Source: Thermodesulfobacteriota bacterium
Lineage (GTDB): Bacteria > Desulfobacterota_D > UBA1144 > Nemesobacterales > CSP1-2
Reading direction: 5' to 3'
DNA length: 63,156 bases
Assembly (NCBI GenBank): GCA_035559815.1
Contig: DATMAT010000065.1
Coordinates: 1-63,156, forward strand
Shown here: positions 8,419-16,478 of the stretch, piece by piece
How the letters are laid out: each line of letters starts with the position of its first letter
How positions within the stretch are numbered: the first letter of the stretch is position 1
Notes under the pieces: model-generated
Database searches by the model: none
What the model was told of the DNA's origin: nothing
Seen by the model: the letters and a program-made list of their open reading frames with translations, nothing else
Program-made: the position numbers and the translations under genes

Positions 8419-9309
8419 TTAAAGCCCTCCATTCGATTTATCCGTTATCCGTTTTCCTTCTGGCGAAAAAAGGTCGAGCGAGCCTATAACTGCCCCGGCA
8501 ACGATAAGCAACATGGCCAATCCGGAGACCCAGGTAAGCCGGCGTCCGCCCATAAAGACCAGCACCAGTGTTGAAGTAAGCGGCGTTATATAGGCAAGGG
8601 AGCCGATGATGCGAGGGTCGCCGCGTTTAAGGGCGGCGTCCCAGGTAAAGAAGGCTGCTCCCATCGGCCCTGCGCCTAGGAGTAGTAGCAGTATCCAGTC
8701 CTGACTGCTCAGAGAAAAGTTTGATTGGTTATTGAGTGATTCTAGTAAATAAACCAGAAGCGATAGAAGGCCCGAGAATAAGCAGAATGCCCCGACCGCG
8801 GCGGTGGGAAAGGGCGGCAACCTCTTTGTAAGTAAAGAATAACTTGACCAGGCCAGGGCTGCTCCTGCGGCAAGGAGGTAACCTTTGAGGTTAGCCAAAT
8901 CCAGGCTCAAATGTCCTCCGGTTACGATAAGTCCGGCTCCGATAAGTCCGATTGTGGCACCGCTTAGATGATGGAGACGAAGGGCGTAACCGTGAAGATA
9001 TAACGGCGATAGTAAAACGATCAGCAACGGCCAGAGGTAGTTTATCAGATTAGCTTCGACGGCCGGGGCATAACGAAAGGCGGTGAAGTATAGAAAATGG
9101 TATCCGAAGATTCCTCCGATCCCTACGGCTAATGTTTTCAAAGGAATTCGCCAGGAGCGGAGCTTCACCGCCCCTATCACCCCGCTCGTGCAAAGCGCAA
9201 TGCCTACTAACAGAAACGGGGGCACATGATTTAATTTCGCGGCAAAATATGCCAGAAAGCTCCAAAGTGAGATGGTGATGAAGGCAAAGATGGTTGCGGA
9301 GTAGGGCAT
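8419..9309 (-). CDS. EamA/DMT-family transporter
   Basis: This 296-residue inner-membrane protein has about ten hydrophobic helices arranged as two EamA repeats, typical of drug/metabolite transporters that export amino acids or other small metabolites. Seen features include the short N-terminal repeat (LWSFLAYFAAKLNHVPPFLL), the APAVEANLINYLWPLLIVLLS segment at the end of repeat 1, and LAYITPLTSTLVLVFMGGR in repeat 2, which match the family's conserved helix ends. The substrate cannot be read from the sequence. It lies between repeat-rich gaps and is not clearly in an operon with dgkA 139 bp upstream. Confidence 0.85.
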   Translation of the reverse strand: MPYSATIFAFITISLWSFLAYFAAKLNHVPPFLLVGIALCTSGVIGAVKLRSWRIPLKTLAVGIGGIFGYHFLYFTAFRYAPAVEANLINYLWPLLIVLLSPLYLHGYALRLHHLSGATIGLIGAGLIVTGGHLSLDLANLKGYLLAAGAALAWSSYSLLTKRLPPFPTAAVGAFCLFSGLLSLLVYLLESLNNQSNFSLSSQDWILLLLLGAGPMGAAFFTWDAALKRGDPRIIGSLAYITPLTSTLVLVFMGGRRLTWVSGLAMLLIVAGAVIGSLDLFSPEGKRITDKSNGGL

Positions 9310-9448
9310 CGTATTTTTAGAACGGGCCGTATCTAAGATGTATTGAAGCCATCAGCCGTCGAAGAATATTTAACGTCTTAAGATGCTTCGCTTCACTCAG
9401 CATGACAACCAAAGACCATTTATCCGTTATGAGTCTCGGGGTGGTTTC

Positions 9449-9841
9449 TCATTTGGGTTTTACAAACTCTAAAACATAGGGTCCGAATACAATAATCCCT
9501 ACTACCGCCGCAGCTATACTGGCAATTAAAACACCGGCAGCGGAGATATCCTTGGCTTTGCCGATAAGCTCGTTGGGGTCCGGAGACACAGCATCCCCCA
9601 TAAACTCCAGAGCGGTATTTAGCGCCTCCGCCGTCCACACTATGGAGATGGCGAAAACTATGAAGCACCACTCCGTTTTTGTAATTCCGAAATAGAATCC
9701 GGCAGCACATACAACCAATGTGGCCAGGGCATGGATTCTGGCGTTATGCTGGGTACGAACTAAAAGCACAATGCCGTAGAAGGCGTATTTGAAACTTTTG
9801 ATCCTGGATTCGATTGAAAAACCTTTGTTGTCGGACATCAC
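9449..9841 (-). CDS. dgkA: Diacylglycerol/undecaprenol kinase
   Basis: This 130-residue integral membrane kinase of the prokaryotic DAGK family phosphorylates diacylglycerol or undecaprenol to recycle lipid carriers. It has three membrane helices and the family signature VWTAEALNTALEFMGDAV, which holds the catalytic Glu and the Glu/Asn/Asp residues that coordinate Mg-ATP. A basic N-terminal amphipathic helix (SRIKSFKYAFYGI) is also typical. The length is normal. The metallo-beta-lactamase-fold gene ends 18 bp before its ATG, so the two are probably co-transcribed. Whether the substrate is diacylglycerol or undecaprenol cannot be told. Confidence 0.92.
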   Translation of the reverse strand: MMSDNKGFSIESRIKSFKYAFYGIVLLVRTQHNARIHALATLVVCAAGFYFGITKTEWCFIVFAISIVWTAEALNTALEFMGDAVSPDPNELIGKAKDISAAGVLIASIAAAVVGIIVFGPYVLEFVKPK

Positions 9842-9859
9842 AAAATTGTCATGTGTAAA

Positions 9860-10813
9860 CTAAAGTATAAGCGTCGTGCCTACACTGCCTGGTATAAAGG
9901 CTTCGGGCAAGGCGCGGGCGATTTGATGTATGGCAGACCAGCCGGTGCAGTGCCCGGGCATTATGTAACGGGGATTTATTTCTTTAAGCGCATCGATTGT
10001 ATTTGGTATGATCTTCTCGAAAAGGCCGCCGGTTAGATGAAAGCCCCCGATTACCGCATAAACTTTCGTGATACCGGTTAATGCCTGGGCGTTACGAATA
10101 ACGTTAATTACCCCGGAATGGCCGCACCCGGTGACAATTACCAGGCCTTTATCCCGCACGTTGGCGATGGCACATTGGTCATCCAGGATGAAAGGGTCGG
10201 GCTCCCAGGAATCATGGCGTTTGGCAAAATGGGTGGGTAAGCCTTTCTCGAACTCGCTGGTACGCGGAATCTCGCCGGAGACCAAGACCATATTATCGAC
10301 GAGCATGGAAGGCTTTGTATCCTGGATGATTTCTACGTTCTCCTGTCTTAAATCGGCGATCCTGGGTGCGGGGAGACGGATTTCGTTCCCACCGGCAAGG
10401 GTGACCTTCCTCTCCAGATAAACGTCGGGATGGAGGACCAGTGGGACATTTTTAGCCCCTTTTCGGTTGACTATACCGGCCAGGCCGTTTGCATGGTCGG
10501 CATGGCCGTGGCTCAAGATTATGGCCTGAATATCGGAGATATTTATCTCCATCGCATCCATGTTGTGCAGTATACCGGTGCGGCTTACGCCGGTATCGAA
10601 GAGGACGGTCCCTTCTTTATCGCCTCGCTTGACTTTAATCAAAGCAGAGAAACCATGCTCGGCTATGGGCAGTGAGTCCTCGAAAGGATTTGGTCCCAAC
10701 GGAAAGCGTTTAACTATATCCGAGCTCACCATCAGCATATCAAAGCTGTTGTCCACGATTACCGAGACCCTTACTTCATCTACTTCTGGCGGGGTGATTT
10801 TTGTTCGGGACAT
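9860..10813 (-). CDS. Metallo-beta-lactamase-fold hydrolase (COG1237-like)
   Basis: This 317-residue protein has the zinc motif HGHADH at residues 102-107, a preceding VLFDTGVS strand, and later TGCGHSGVIN and GGFHLTGG segments. This pattern is that of the family often annotated as 7,8-dihydropterin-6-yl-methyl-aminobenzene phosphate synthase (COG1237), a label inherited from an archaeal enzyme. The bacterial function is generally unknown. The start at 10813 is chosen because a strong AGGAGG lies five bases upstream. A longer frame begins at 10906 but has no such site and adds a non-homologous basic tail. No signal peptide is present. It precedes dgkA by 18 bp. Confidence 0.85.
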   Translation of the reverse strand: MSRTKITPPEVDEVRVSVIVDNSFDMLMVSSDIVKRFPLGPNPFEDSLPIAEHGFSALIKVKRGDKEGTVLFDTGVSRTGILHNMDAMEINISDIQAIILSHGHADHANGLAGIVNRKGAKNVPLVLHPDVYLERKVTLAGGNEIRLPAPRIADLRQENVEIIQDTKPSMLVDNMVLVSGEIPRTSEFEKGLPTHFAKRHDSWEPDPFILDDQCAIANVRDKGLVIVTGCGHSGVINVIRNAQALTGITKVYAVIGGFHLTGGLFEKIIPNTIDALKEINPRYIMPGHCTGWSAIHQIARALPEAFIPGSVGTTLIL

Positions 10814-11009
10814 TTTTCCTCCTCCTTTTCTCTTCAGTTTTAACACCTGGTATGATTTCACTTCTAATATAACACAGTTAAGCATCGTCTTACGAGTATC
10901 GATCATAAGAGTAAGATTATGGGTTCCGGAAATACTGCTCCATGCTTGTTAATTGGGTACTATATGGATAAAATAGAAAATAAAATCAGCTTGAACACCG
11001 AGGTATCGG

Positions 11010-11438
11010 ATGTCCAGAGGTTCCGACCGCGAAGAGGTATTGAAGGTAAACCAGAAGTTTTATGAGGCCCTGGGCAGAAGGGATTTGGAGCTGATGGATA
11101 CGGTCTGGGTGAAGGATTCAAGGGCGGGCTGCGTGCATCCGGGCTGGATTATGCTCCAGGGATGGGAGGCAATAAGACAGAGCTGGGAAAATGTATTCGA
11201 CCCCAGGGACCAGTTAAACATAAGGCTTTCTAATGTTAATGTGGAGGTAAGGGGAGACGTGGCCTGGGTTACGTGCATACAGGAGCTTATATACATAAAG
11301 AGAAACCCAATAATGATGAACATATCCCAGTCAACAAACATATTCGAACGCCACGAATCCGGTTGGCTGATGGTTCTTCACCATGCCTCTCCTATACCGG
11401 TAACCTATCCAGAACCGGAAGAGACCCAGTTGCAGTAA
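11010..11438 (+). CDS. SnoaL/NTF2-like protein (DUF4440 type)
   Basis: This 142-residue single-domain protein has the cone-shaped NTF2-like fold. It opens with a helix (EEVLKVNQKFYEALGRRDLELM), then CVHPGWIMLQGWEAIRQSWENVF. A sheet follows that ends with NIFERHESGWLMVLHHASPIP. The order HPG-W..I..SW is common in ketosteroid-isomerase-like and SnoaL_3 domains. The function is not known: such domains act as small isomerases, hydrolases or scaffold units. It is transcribed away from the metallo-hydrolase gene and stands alone. The downstream 700 bp (11439-12153) hold only repeats. Confidence 0.75.
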   Translation: MSRGSDREEVLKVNQKFYEALGRRDLELMDTVWVKDSRAGCVHPGWIMLQGWEAIRQSWENVFDPRDQLNIRLSNVNVEVRGDVAWVTCIQELIYIKRNPIMMNISQSTNIFERHESGWLMVLHHASPIPVTYPEPEETQLQ

Positions 11439-11480
11439 GAACCATTACAATTTCCCACTTTTTATTGAGCTCTCGGTACA

Positions 11481-11577
11481 AACTTGTCCAAAATAGGGAT
11501 CGATTCGCTTATAGTGAGGGCATAGAAGGGATTTCCCTTTTCGACAATTTAGGGAAAGAGGAACTTAGGGAAAGCCC
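11481..11577. repeat. Copy B of the approximately 110-bp palindromic repeat
   Basis: It has the tag AACTTGTCCAAAATAGG (11481-11497) followed by palindrome arms GGGATTTCCC (11528-11537) and GGGAAAGCCC (11568-11577), separated as in copy A (40 versus 39 bp between arm starts). It lies in the same orientation as copy A, so the two form direct repeats about 3.4 kb apart around the EamA-dgkA-MBL-SnoaL genes. Confidence 0.65.
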
Positions 11578-11629
11578 TTAGCCCTTAGCCCAGCCTGTCT
11601 TGAGTTTTGTTGAAGGAGATCGAAGGGCG

Positions 11630-11770
11630 TTCATGGTTCGACTCCGCTCACCATGAAGAGGTGATTAAACTCTCTGCAAGATTCCTTCACCCTGAGTCCT
11701 TCGGCGTAGTTTATCTTGGCTTCGACCTCGCTCAGCATAAACTAAGCCGAAAGGCTCAGGATAAACTACG
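11630..11770. repeat. REP-like palindromes of the TTCGAC/GCTCA type
   Basis: A hairpin TTCATGGT-N12-ACCATGAA (11630-11657) has loop GCTCA/TTCGAC elements. It is followed by a larger imperfect palindrome. CCTTCGGCGTAGTTTAT pairs with ATAAACTAAGCCGAAAGG, and a further ATAAACTACG copy starts at 11761. The remaining sequence up to 12153 contains no gene, RNA or clear promoter that I can see. Confidence 0.6.
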
Positions 11771-12153
11771 TCAAGTGAGTAGGGTTAAAACGCTATTTCG
11801 ACGAATAGGGTAAGGACAGCACTTGCATAGCGAGCATAAAAGGGACCCGATCTTTGGACGTTTTTATCTACCGAAAGGCTTTGTTTTCTAGAATGAGCAG
11901 TTGATTTCTAATTATTTTGCACAGCACTGCTCCTTCTAGACCTGGGGGATAACCCCTTTATATGTCTATTTTTTAAGAACCTATGCTTAAACGTTAAGCA
12001 GGGATTCTTCCAATTTATTCCCCATAAACCTCAATGGCAAATTTCTTTGGGTAGTTGTGGGCACCTTGGGAGTGGTATGTTGTTTGCCTAGCTAGGTTTT
12101 ATTCCTGAATGAATATCGTTGATTTACTGAGGGTATTTTAAAACGGGGTAAAA

Positions 12154-13575
12154 ATGAGATTCGACCATTACCAAGTTGAGGGATTTTACGACGAGATGTT
12201 TGAAGAGATGGGTGCGCTCCGTCCATGGTATCGATCGCTCAAGGGGTGCGTCGAAAAATTGGGGCCGGAGGAGTTAACCCGGAGGCAGCATACCGCTGAA
12301 AGAACGCTTTTGGCCATGGGCATTACTTTTAACGTCTATAAAGAAGAAGGCACCGAGCATATTTTCCCTTTTGACATAATTCCGCGGATTATCGACGCCT
12401 CGGAGTGGAACCAAATTGAAAGAGGGCTTCAACAGAGAATATACGCCCTGAATCTCTTTATAGACGATGTCTATCACCGGCAGAAGATCGTAAAGGATGG
12501 TGTAATCCCGTCTGAGCTTATCGAATCCTGCAAGAGCTTCCTTAAACCGTTCATAGGGTTCAGCCCTCCAAGAGGGATTTGGTGTCACATTACCGGCACC
12601 GATTTGATCCGCAACAAAGACGGGAGGTTTTACGTGCTGGAGGATAATCTCCGATGCCCTTCGGGGGTTGCCTACGTGCTGGAAAATCGGGAGATAATGA
12701 AGCGGACTTTCCCGGAGGTTTTTGAAGAGCTGGGCATCAGGCCGGTATATGATTATCCCATTCGCTTGTTGGAAATGCTTCAGCACGTTTCCAACGTGCC
12801 CAATCCTACGATTGCCTTGCTTACGCCGGGCATTTACAACTCGGCCTACTTCGAGCATTCCTTTCTGGCCCAACAAATGGGGGTCGAGCTGGTAGAGGGC
12901 ACCGATTTGGTGTTAAACGACGGATATGTGGAGATGAGGACTACCAAGGGACCGCGACGGGTTGACGTCATATATCGCCGCCTCAACGAAGAATTTTTGG
13001 ACCCGCTACTGTTTAGGTCGGATTCTCTAATCGGGGTGCCCGGTATCTTTGAAGCATATAGGAAGGGCCGAGTCTCTTTAGTGAATGCCCTCGGTACCGG
13101 CGTAGCCGACGATAAGGTTATTTATGCCTACGTGCCGGCTATTATCAAATACTATTTGAATGAAGATATCATCTTGCCCAATATCCCCACGTATGTTTGC
13201 TGGGACAAAAAGGAGAGACAATACGTGCTTGAGCACATCGACGAATTGGTGGTGAAGGAGGCCAACGAGGCCGGGGGTTATGGAATGTTAATCGGGCCGC
13301 ACTCCACAAAATCCGAGCAGGAGGAGTTCAAAAAGAGAATCGAGGCTAATCCCAGGACGTACATAGCGCAGCCTACTATCAGTTTTTCCAGGGTCCCCAC
13401 GATAGTGGATGGCCATTTTGAGGGGCGGCACGTTGACCTAAGGCCCTTTATTCTTTACGGCGAGAGCATCTATGTGATGCCGGGAGGACTGGCCAGGGTT
13501 GCCTTGAGAAAAGGTTCATTAGTGGTCAACTCTTCGCAGGGAGGGGGAAGTAAGGACACGTGGGTATTGCGTTAG
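12154..13575 (+). CDS. Circularly permuted ATP-grasp protein (COG2308)
   Basis: This 473-residue protein belongs to the circularly permuted ATP-grasp type 2 family. Diagnostic segments are [20 protein letters not shown] and RALNLF-like [12 protein letters not shown] near the N-terminus, the [20 protein letters not shown] block (ATP/Mg site) at about 155, [21 protein letters not shown], and [13 protein letters not shown] at the C-terminus. These proteins probably ligate an amine or amino acid to a carboxylate, but no substrate is proven. It is the first gene of the Anbu locus and is followed by alpha-E, Anbu and transglutaminase genes on the same strand. A GGGG ribosome site lies just before the ATG. 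The 198-bp gap to the next gene holds a repeat. Confidence 0.93.
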   Translation: MRFDHYQVEGFYDEMFEEMGALRPWYRSLKGCVEKLGPEELTRRQHTAERTLLAMGITFNVYKEEGTEHIFPFDIIPRIIDASEWNQIERGLQQRIYALNLFIDDVYHRQKIVKDGVIPSELIESCKSFLKPFIGFSPPRGIWCHITGTDLIRNKDGRFYVLEDNLRCPSGVAYVLENREIMKRTFPEVFEELGIRPVYDYPIRLLEMLQHVSNVPNPTIALLTPGIYNSAYFEHSFLAQQMGVELVEGTDLVLNDGYVEMRTTKGPRRVDVIYRRLNEEFLDPLLFRSDSLIGVPGIFEAYRKGRVSLVNALGTGVADDKVIYAYVPAIIKYYLNEDIILPNIPTYVCWDKKERQYVLEHIDELVVKEANEAGGYGMLIGPHSTKSEQEEFKKRIEANPRTYIAQPTISFSRVPTIVDGHFEGRHVDLRPFILYGESIYVMPGGLARVALRKGSLVVNSSQGGGSKDTWVLR

Positions 13576-13588
13576 TCTAGAATTTTTC

Positions 13589-13750
13589 GGCCACTAAGGC
13601 ACCAAGACACAAAGGAAGAGAATGAGCTTAAACAAGAATTCAGAGGCCAGAATACCGAATTCAGAAGAAAAGCTTTTTCATTCTGACTCCTCTATTCCAA
13701 CTTCGTGTCACTTCGGCTATGCTCAGTACAGGCTTAGTGTCTTTGTGGCA
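13589..13750. repeat. Inverted CACTAAG/GACACAAAG repeat pair
   Basis: GGCCACTAAGGCACCAAGAC plus ACAAAGG at the left (13589 on) faces CTTAGTGTCTTTGTGGC at the right (ending 13750). Reverse-complemented, the right arm repeats the same ACTAAG and ACAAAG words. A relaxed relative (TTGGCCACAGAGGACACAGA) occurs at 51925. This type of short inverted element is seen in many bacterial intergenic regions. Confidence 0.5.
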
Positions 13751-13773
13751 TACAAAAATTAAGGGAAAGGAGC

Positions 13774-14751
13774 ATGCTAAGCCGGGTGGCCGATTCTATA
13801 TATTGGCTTAATCGTTACATCGAAAGGGCAGAGAACTACGCTCGATTCGTCGACGTAAATTTCAACCTTACCCTGGATCTGCCCCCGGATTTGCCCGAAC
13901 AATGGAAACCATTGGTAATAACCACTGGAGATTATGAATTATTCGAGGAGCGTTACGGAGAACCCACCAGGGAAAACGTGGTCCAATTTCTGACCTTCGA
14001 TAGGGGGAACCCCAGCTCCATACTTTCCTGTCTGTATAAGGCCAGGGAAAATGCCAGGACAGTCCGGGAGATTATATCAACCGAGATGTGGGAGCAGATA
14101 AACGAGTTTTATCTTAAGGTCCATGATGCCGTGTCTAGCGCTGGGTGGAGCATGGAAAGGCTCATGGATTTCTTGAAAGAAGTAAAACTGGGCAGTTACC
14201 TATTTGCCGGGATAATGGACTCTACCATATCCCATTCCGAGGGGTGGCACTTTGGGCGTATAGGGCGTTTTCTGGAGAGGGCGGACAAGACCACGCGGAT
14301 TCTCGACGTCAAGTATTTCTTCTTGTTACCGCACGCAGTCAGCATCGGTACGCCTCTTGACCTTCTGCAGTGGCTGGCGGTATTGAAATCGGCCAGCGCC
14401 TTCGAAATGTACCGGAAGAGCTACGGCCGGATAAGCCCTTATCATATTGCCCAGTTCCTCATCCTGGACCGGGAATTTCCCCGAGCCATTCGCTATTGTG
14501 TTATACAGTCGGAGCAGTCTCTGCATGCTGTTTCCGGGACGGAACTCTGGACTTACCAGAACCTGGCGGAGAAGAGATTGGGGCTTTTACGGTCGGAATT
14601 GGATTATAGCGATATACACGAGATATTCTCCTCCGGTTTGCATGAATACTTGGACAATATGCAGTCAAGACTCAACGAAGTCGGCGATTCGATTTATGAG
14701 ACCTTTTTCAATTCGCGTCCGCCGGACAAATTTTCGGCAGGAGCACAATAA
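13774..14751 (+). CDS. Alpha-E domain protein (COG2307, DUF403)
   Basis: This 325-residue, almost entirely helical protein begins with the family's hallmark MLSRVADSIYWLNRYIERAENYARFVDVN. It continues with NPSSILSCLYKARENARTVREIISTEMWEQIN and the FGRIGRFLERADKTTRILDVKYF segment. No enzymatic motif is evident. Alpha-E proteins always accompany circularly permuted ATP-grasp genes and are thought to act with them, but their function is unresolved. It is second in the four-gene cluster, with an AAGGAG ribosome site six bases before the ATG. Anbu follows after 21 bp. Confidence 0.93.
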   Translation: MLSRVADSIYWLNRYIERAENYARFVDVNFNLTLDLPPDLPEQWKPLVITTGDYELFEERYGEPTRENVVQFLTFDRGNPSSILSCLYKARENARTVREIISTEMWEQINEFYLKVHDAVSSAGWSMERLMDFLKEVKLGSYLFAGIMDSTISHSEGWHFGRIGRFLERADKTTRILDVKYFFLLPHAVSIGTPLDLLQWLAVLKSASAFEMYRKSYGRISPYHIAQFLILDREFPRAIRYCVIQSEQSLHAVSGTELWTYQNLAEKRLGLLRSELDYSDIHEIFSSGLHEYLDNMQSRLNEVGDSIYETFFNSRPPDKFSAGAQ

Positions 14752-14772
14752 TCTAGACCAAGGAGTGAAGAA

Positions 14773-15519
14773 TTGACATTTTGCCTAGGAATGAAAGTCA
14801 AGGATGGATTGGTTGGAGTTGCGGATACACGGGTTACCACTGGCTCTGAGTGTATCACCGCCAGAAAGGTGACTACTCATCAACATAGACAGCACTCGAT
14901 GTTCCTTATGACCTCGGGGCTCAGGTCGGCCAGGGATAAGGCGCTAACCTATTTTCAGGAGGTTATCGAGGAAAGCGACGAGAATTTCGATAAGCTCTAT
15001 AAGGCGGTCAATGCATTCGGGGAGCAGGTTCGCCGCGTTCTCAAAGAGGATAAGGAATCACTAGACGAGGGCGGATTCAGGTTCAACCTGTACGCCCTGG
15101 TTGGTGGACAGTTGGAGCATGATAGGGAGCACAAACTCTATCTGCTTTATCCTCAAGGGAATTGGGTTGAAGTAGGGGAGGGCTCGCCCTATTGCATAAT
15201 AGGAAACTCCGGTTACGGAAAACCCTTATTGGACCGAGTGCTGCGTTATGAATCGGCCGTGGAATTCGCCCTTAAAGCCGGGTTCCTGGCGTTTGATGCC
15301 ACCAGGACGAGCTCTAACGACGTCGAGTATCCCCTCGATATCGTGATCTATTACCGGGATTCTTTTAATATAGTCGAGCATCGTTTTATGAAGGATGACC
15401 TGCAAAGGGTGTCATTCTGGTGGCAGGAACGGATAGCAGGCTCGGTCAAAGAATTACCGGATGACTGGGTAGAACTGGTGTTTTCCAAACTGCGGCTCCC
15501 GATGTCTGAGAATTTCTGA
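14773..15519 (+). CDS. Anbu, proteasome/HslV-like N-terminal threonine protease
   Basis: This 248-residue protein belongs to the Anbu family (ancestral beta subunit, COG3484). It starts with TTG at 14773, so Met removal would expose Thr1 as the nucleophile (TFCLGMKVKDGLVGVADTRV). Asp17 of the ADTR motif and Lys31 in ITARKV fit the Thr-Asp-Lys triad. A good AAGGAG precedes the TTG by eight bases, and no in-frame ATG would preserve Thr1. Anbu proteins self-assemble into open helical or ring-like oligomers, and their substrate is not established. The gene sits between alpha-E and transglutaminase genes, the usual Anbu neighbourhood. Confidence 0.92.
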   Translation: MTFCLGMKVKDGLVGVADTRVTTGSECITARKVTTHQHRQHSMFLMTSGLRSARDKALTYFQEVIEESDENFDKLYKAVNAFGEQVRRVLKEDKESLDEGGFRFNLYALVGGQLEHDREHKLYLLYPQGNWVEVGEGSPYCIIGNSGYGKPLLDRVLRYESAVEFALKAGFLAFDATRTSSNDVEYPLDIVIYYRDSFNIVEHRFMKDDLQRVSFWWQERIAGSVKELPDDWVELVFSKLRLPMSENF

Positions 15520-15556
15520 TTAATGAATAAAAACCTTGAATGTTACCTTTAGCCAG

Positions 15557-16399
15557 ATGAAATTTGAGATTAAACACTACACCCATTATAGATATGACCA
15601 ACCGGTGCTATTCGAACCGCATTCTCTCCGGTTTCGGCCGAGAGAGGACCCCTTTCAAAGAATTCTCGATTTTGATATATCGATAAATCCGCGGCCTGCC
15701 GGCATTTCAGAATACATCGACATGGATGGAAACACGGTTTATCAGGCATGGTTTAACGGAGCCTCAAGAGAATTGACCATAAACACTACGGCGTTGGTCG
15801 AAACCAATAACAGGAATCCGTTTGATTATTTAGTTTATCCGAAGGAGGCGCTTAGACTGCCTTTGGAGTACCCAAAAGAGCTTGAGCTTTTGCTTAAACC
15901 CTATAAAATGCTGATTGCTAATTCCCCAGAACTGTTAGCTTTTGTCGATGAGCTGGCTAAAAAGGTGAACCGCCAAACCGTTCCCTTTTTGACTCACTTA
16001 GCCGGTGAAATTAGCCTGCAATTTCAGAAAGAATATCGCGACCAGGGTGGGCCTAACCTTCCTGAAAAGACATTTGCCGAGAAAAAAGGGGCGTGCCGGG
16101 ATTTAGCAGTGTTGTTCATGACCGCATGCCGAATGCTCGGGTTGGCGGCGCGTTTTGTGAGCGGTTATTATTTTGATGTGCTGGATTATCAGAGGCACTA
16201 TTTACATTCCTGGGTCGAGGTCTATGTTCCCGGCGGAGGCTGGAGGGGCTTTGACCCAAGCAGCGGGCTAGCCGTTGCCGACCGGCACATTACTGTGTCT
16301 TCATCGGCGATTCCCCGCTTATGCGCTCCGGTGACAGGCATATTCTTAGGTAATGGCAATTCCAACTTAAACACGGACATAAGGATTTCTCCTCTCTAA
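15557..16399 (+). CDS. Transglutaminase-like cysteine protease/ligase (COG1305)
   Basis: This 280-residue protein has an N-terminal beta domain (bacterial transglutaminase N-terminal type: MKFEIKHYTHYRYDQPVLFE) and a papain-like core. The catalytic triad is visible as Cys180 (KKGACRDLA), His217 (YLHSWVEV) and Asp233 (GFDPSSG). The ATG at 15557 matches the family's normal N-terminus. An in-frame TTG at 15536 would add seven residues. It is the last of the Anbu cluster, and such proteins may cleave or cross-link peptides handled by the ATP-grasp partner, which is inference. No signal peptide is present, so it is expected in the cytoplasm. Confidence 0.9.
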   Translation: MKFEIKHYTHYRYDQPVLFEPHSLRFRPREDPFQRILDFDISINPRPAGISEYIDMDGNTVYQAWFNGASRELTINTTALVETNNRNPFDYLVYPKEALRLPLEYPKELELLLKPYKMLIANSPELLAFVDELAKKVNRQTVPFLTHLAGEISLQFQKEYRDQGGPNLPEKTFAEKKGACRDLAVLFMTACRMLGLAARFVSGYYFDVLDYQRHYLHSWVEVYVPGGGWRGFDPSSGLAVADRHITVSSSAIPRLCAPVTGIFLGNGNSNLNTDIRISPL

Positions 16400-16478
16400 A
16401 AATCCACCTTTATTCCATCGTTGACTTAGGTGTTGGATATTCTATATTTTAGGGCAAACCATATGGGTTTGCGGAAAA

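Noticed and set aside
11607-11813. Frame of 68 codons in the repeat region
   Set aside because: It is made of the palindromic repeats themselves and has no ribosome site.
12274-12876. Minus-strand frame of 200 codons opposite the ATP-grasp gene
   Set aside because: It is fully contained in a well-matched gene on the other strand. Long antisense frames are common where codon bias leaves few stops.
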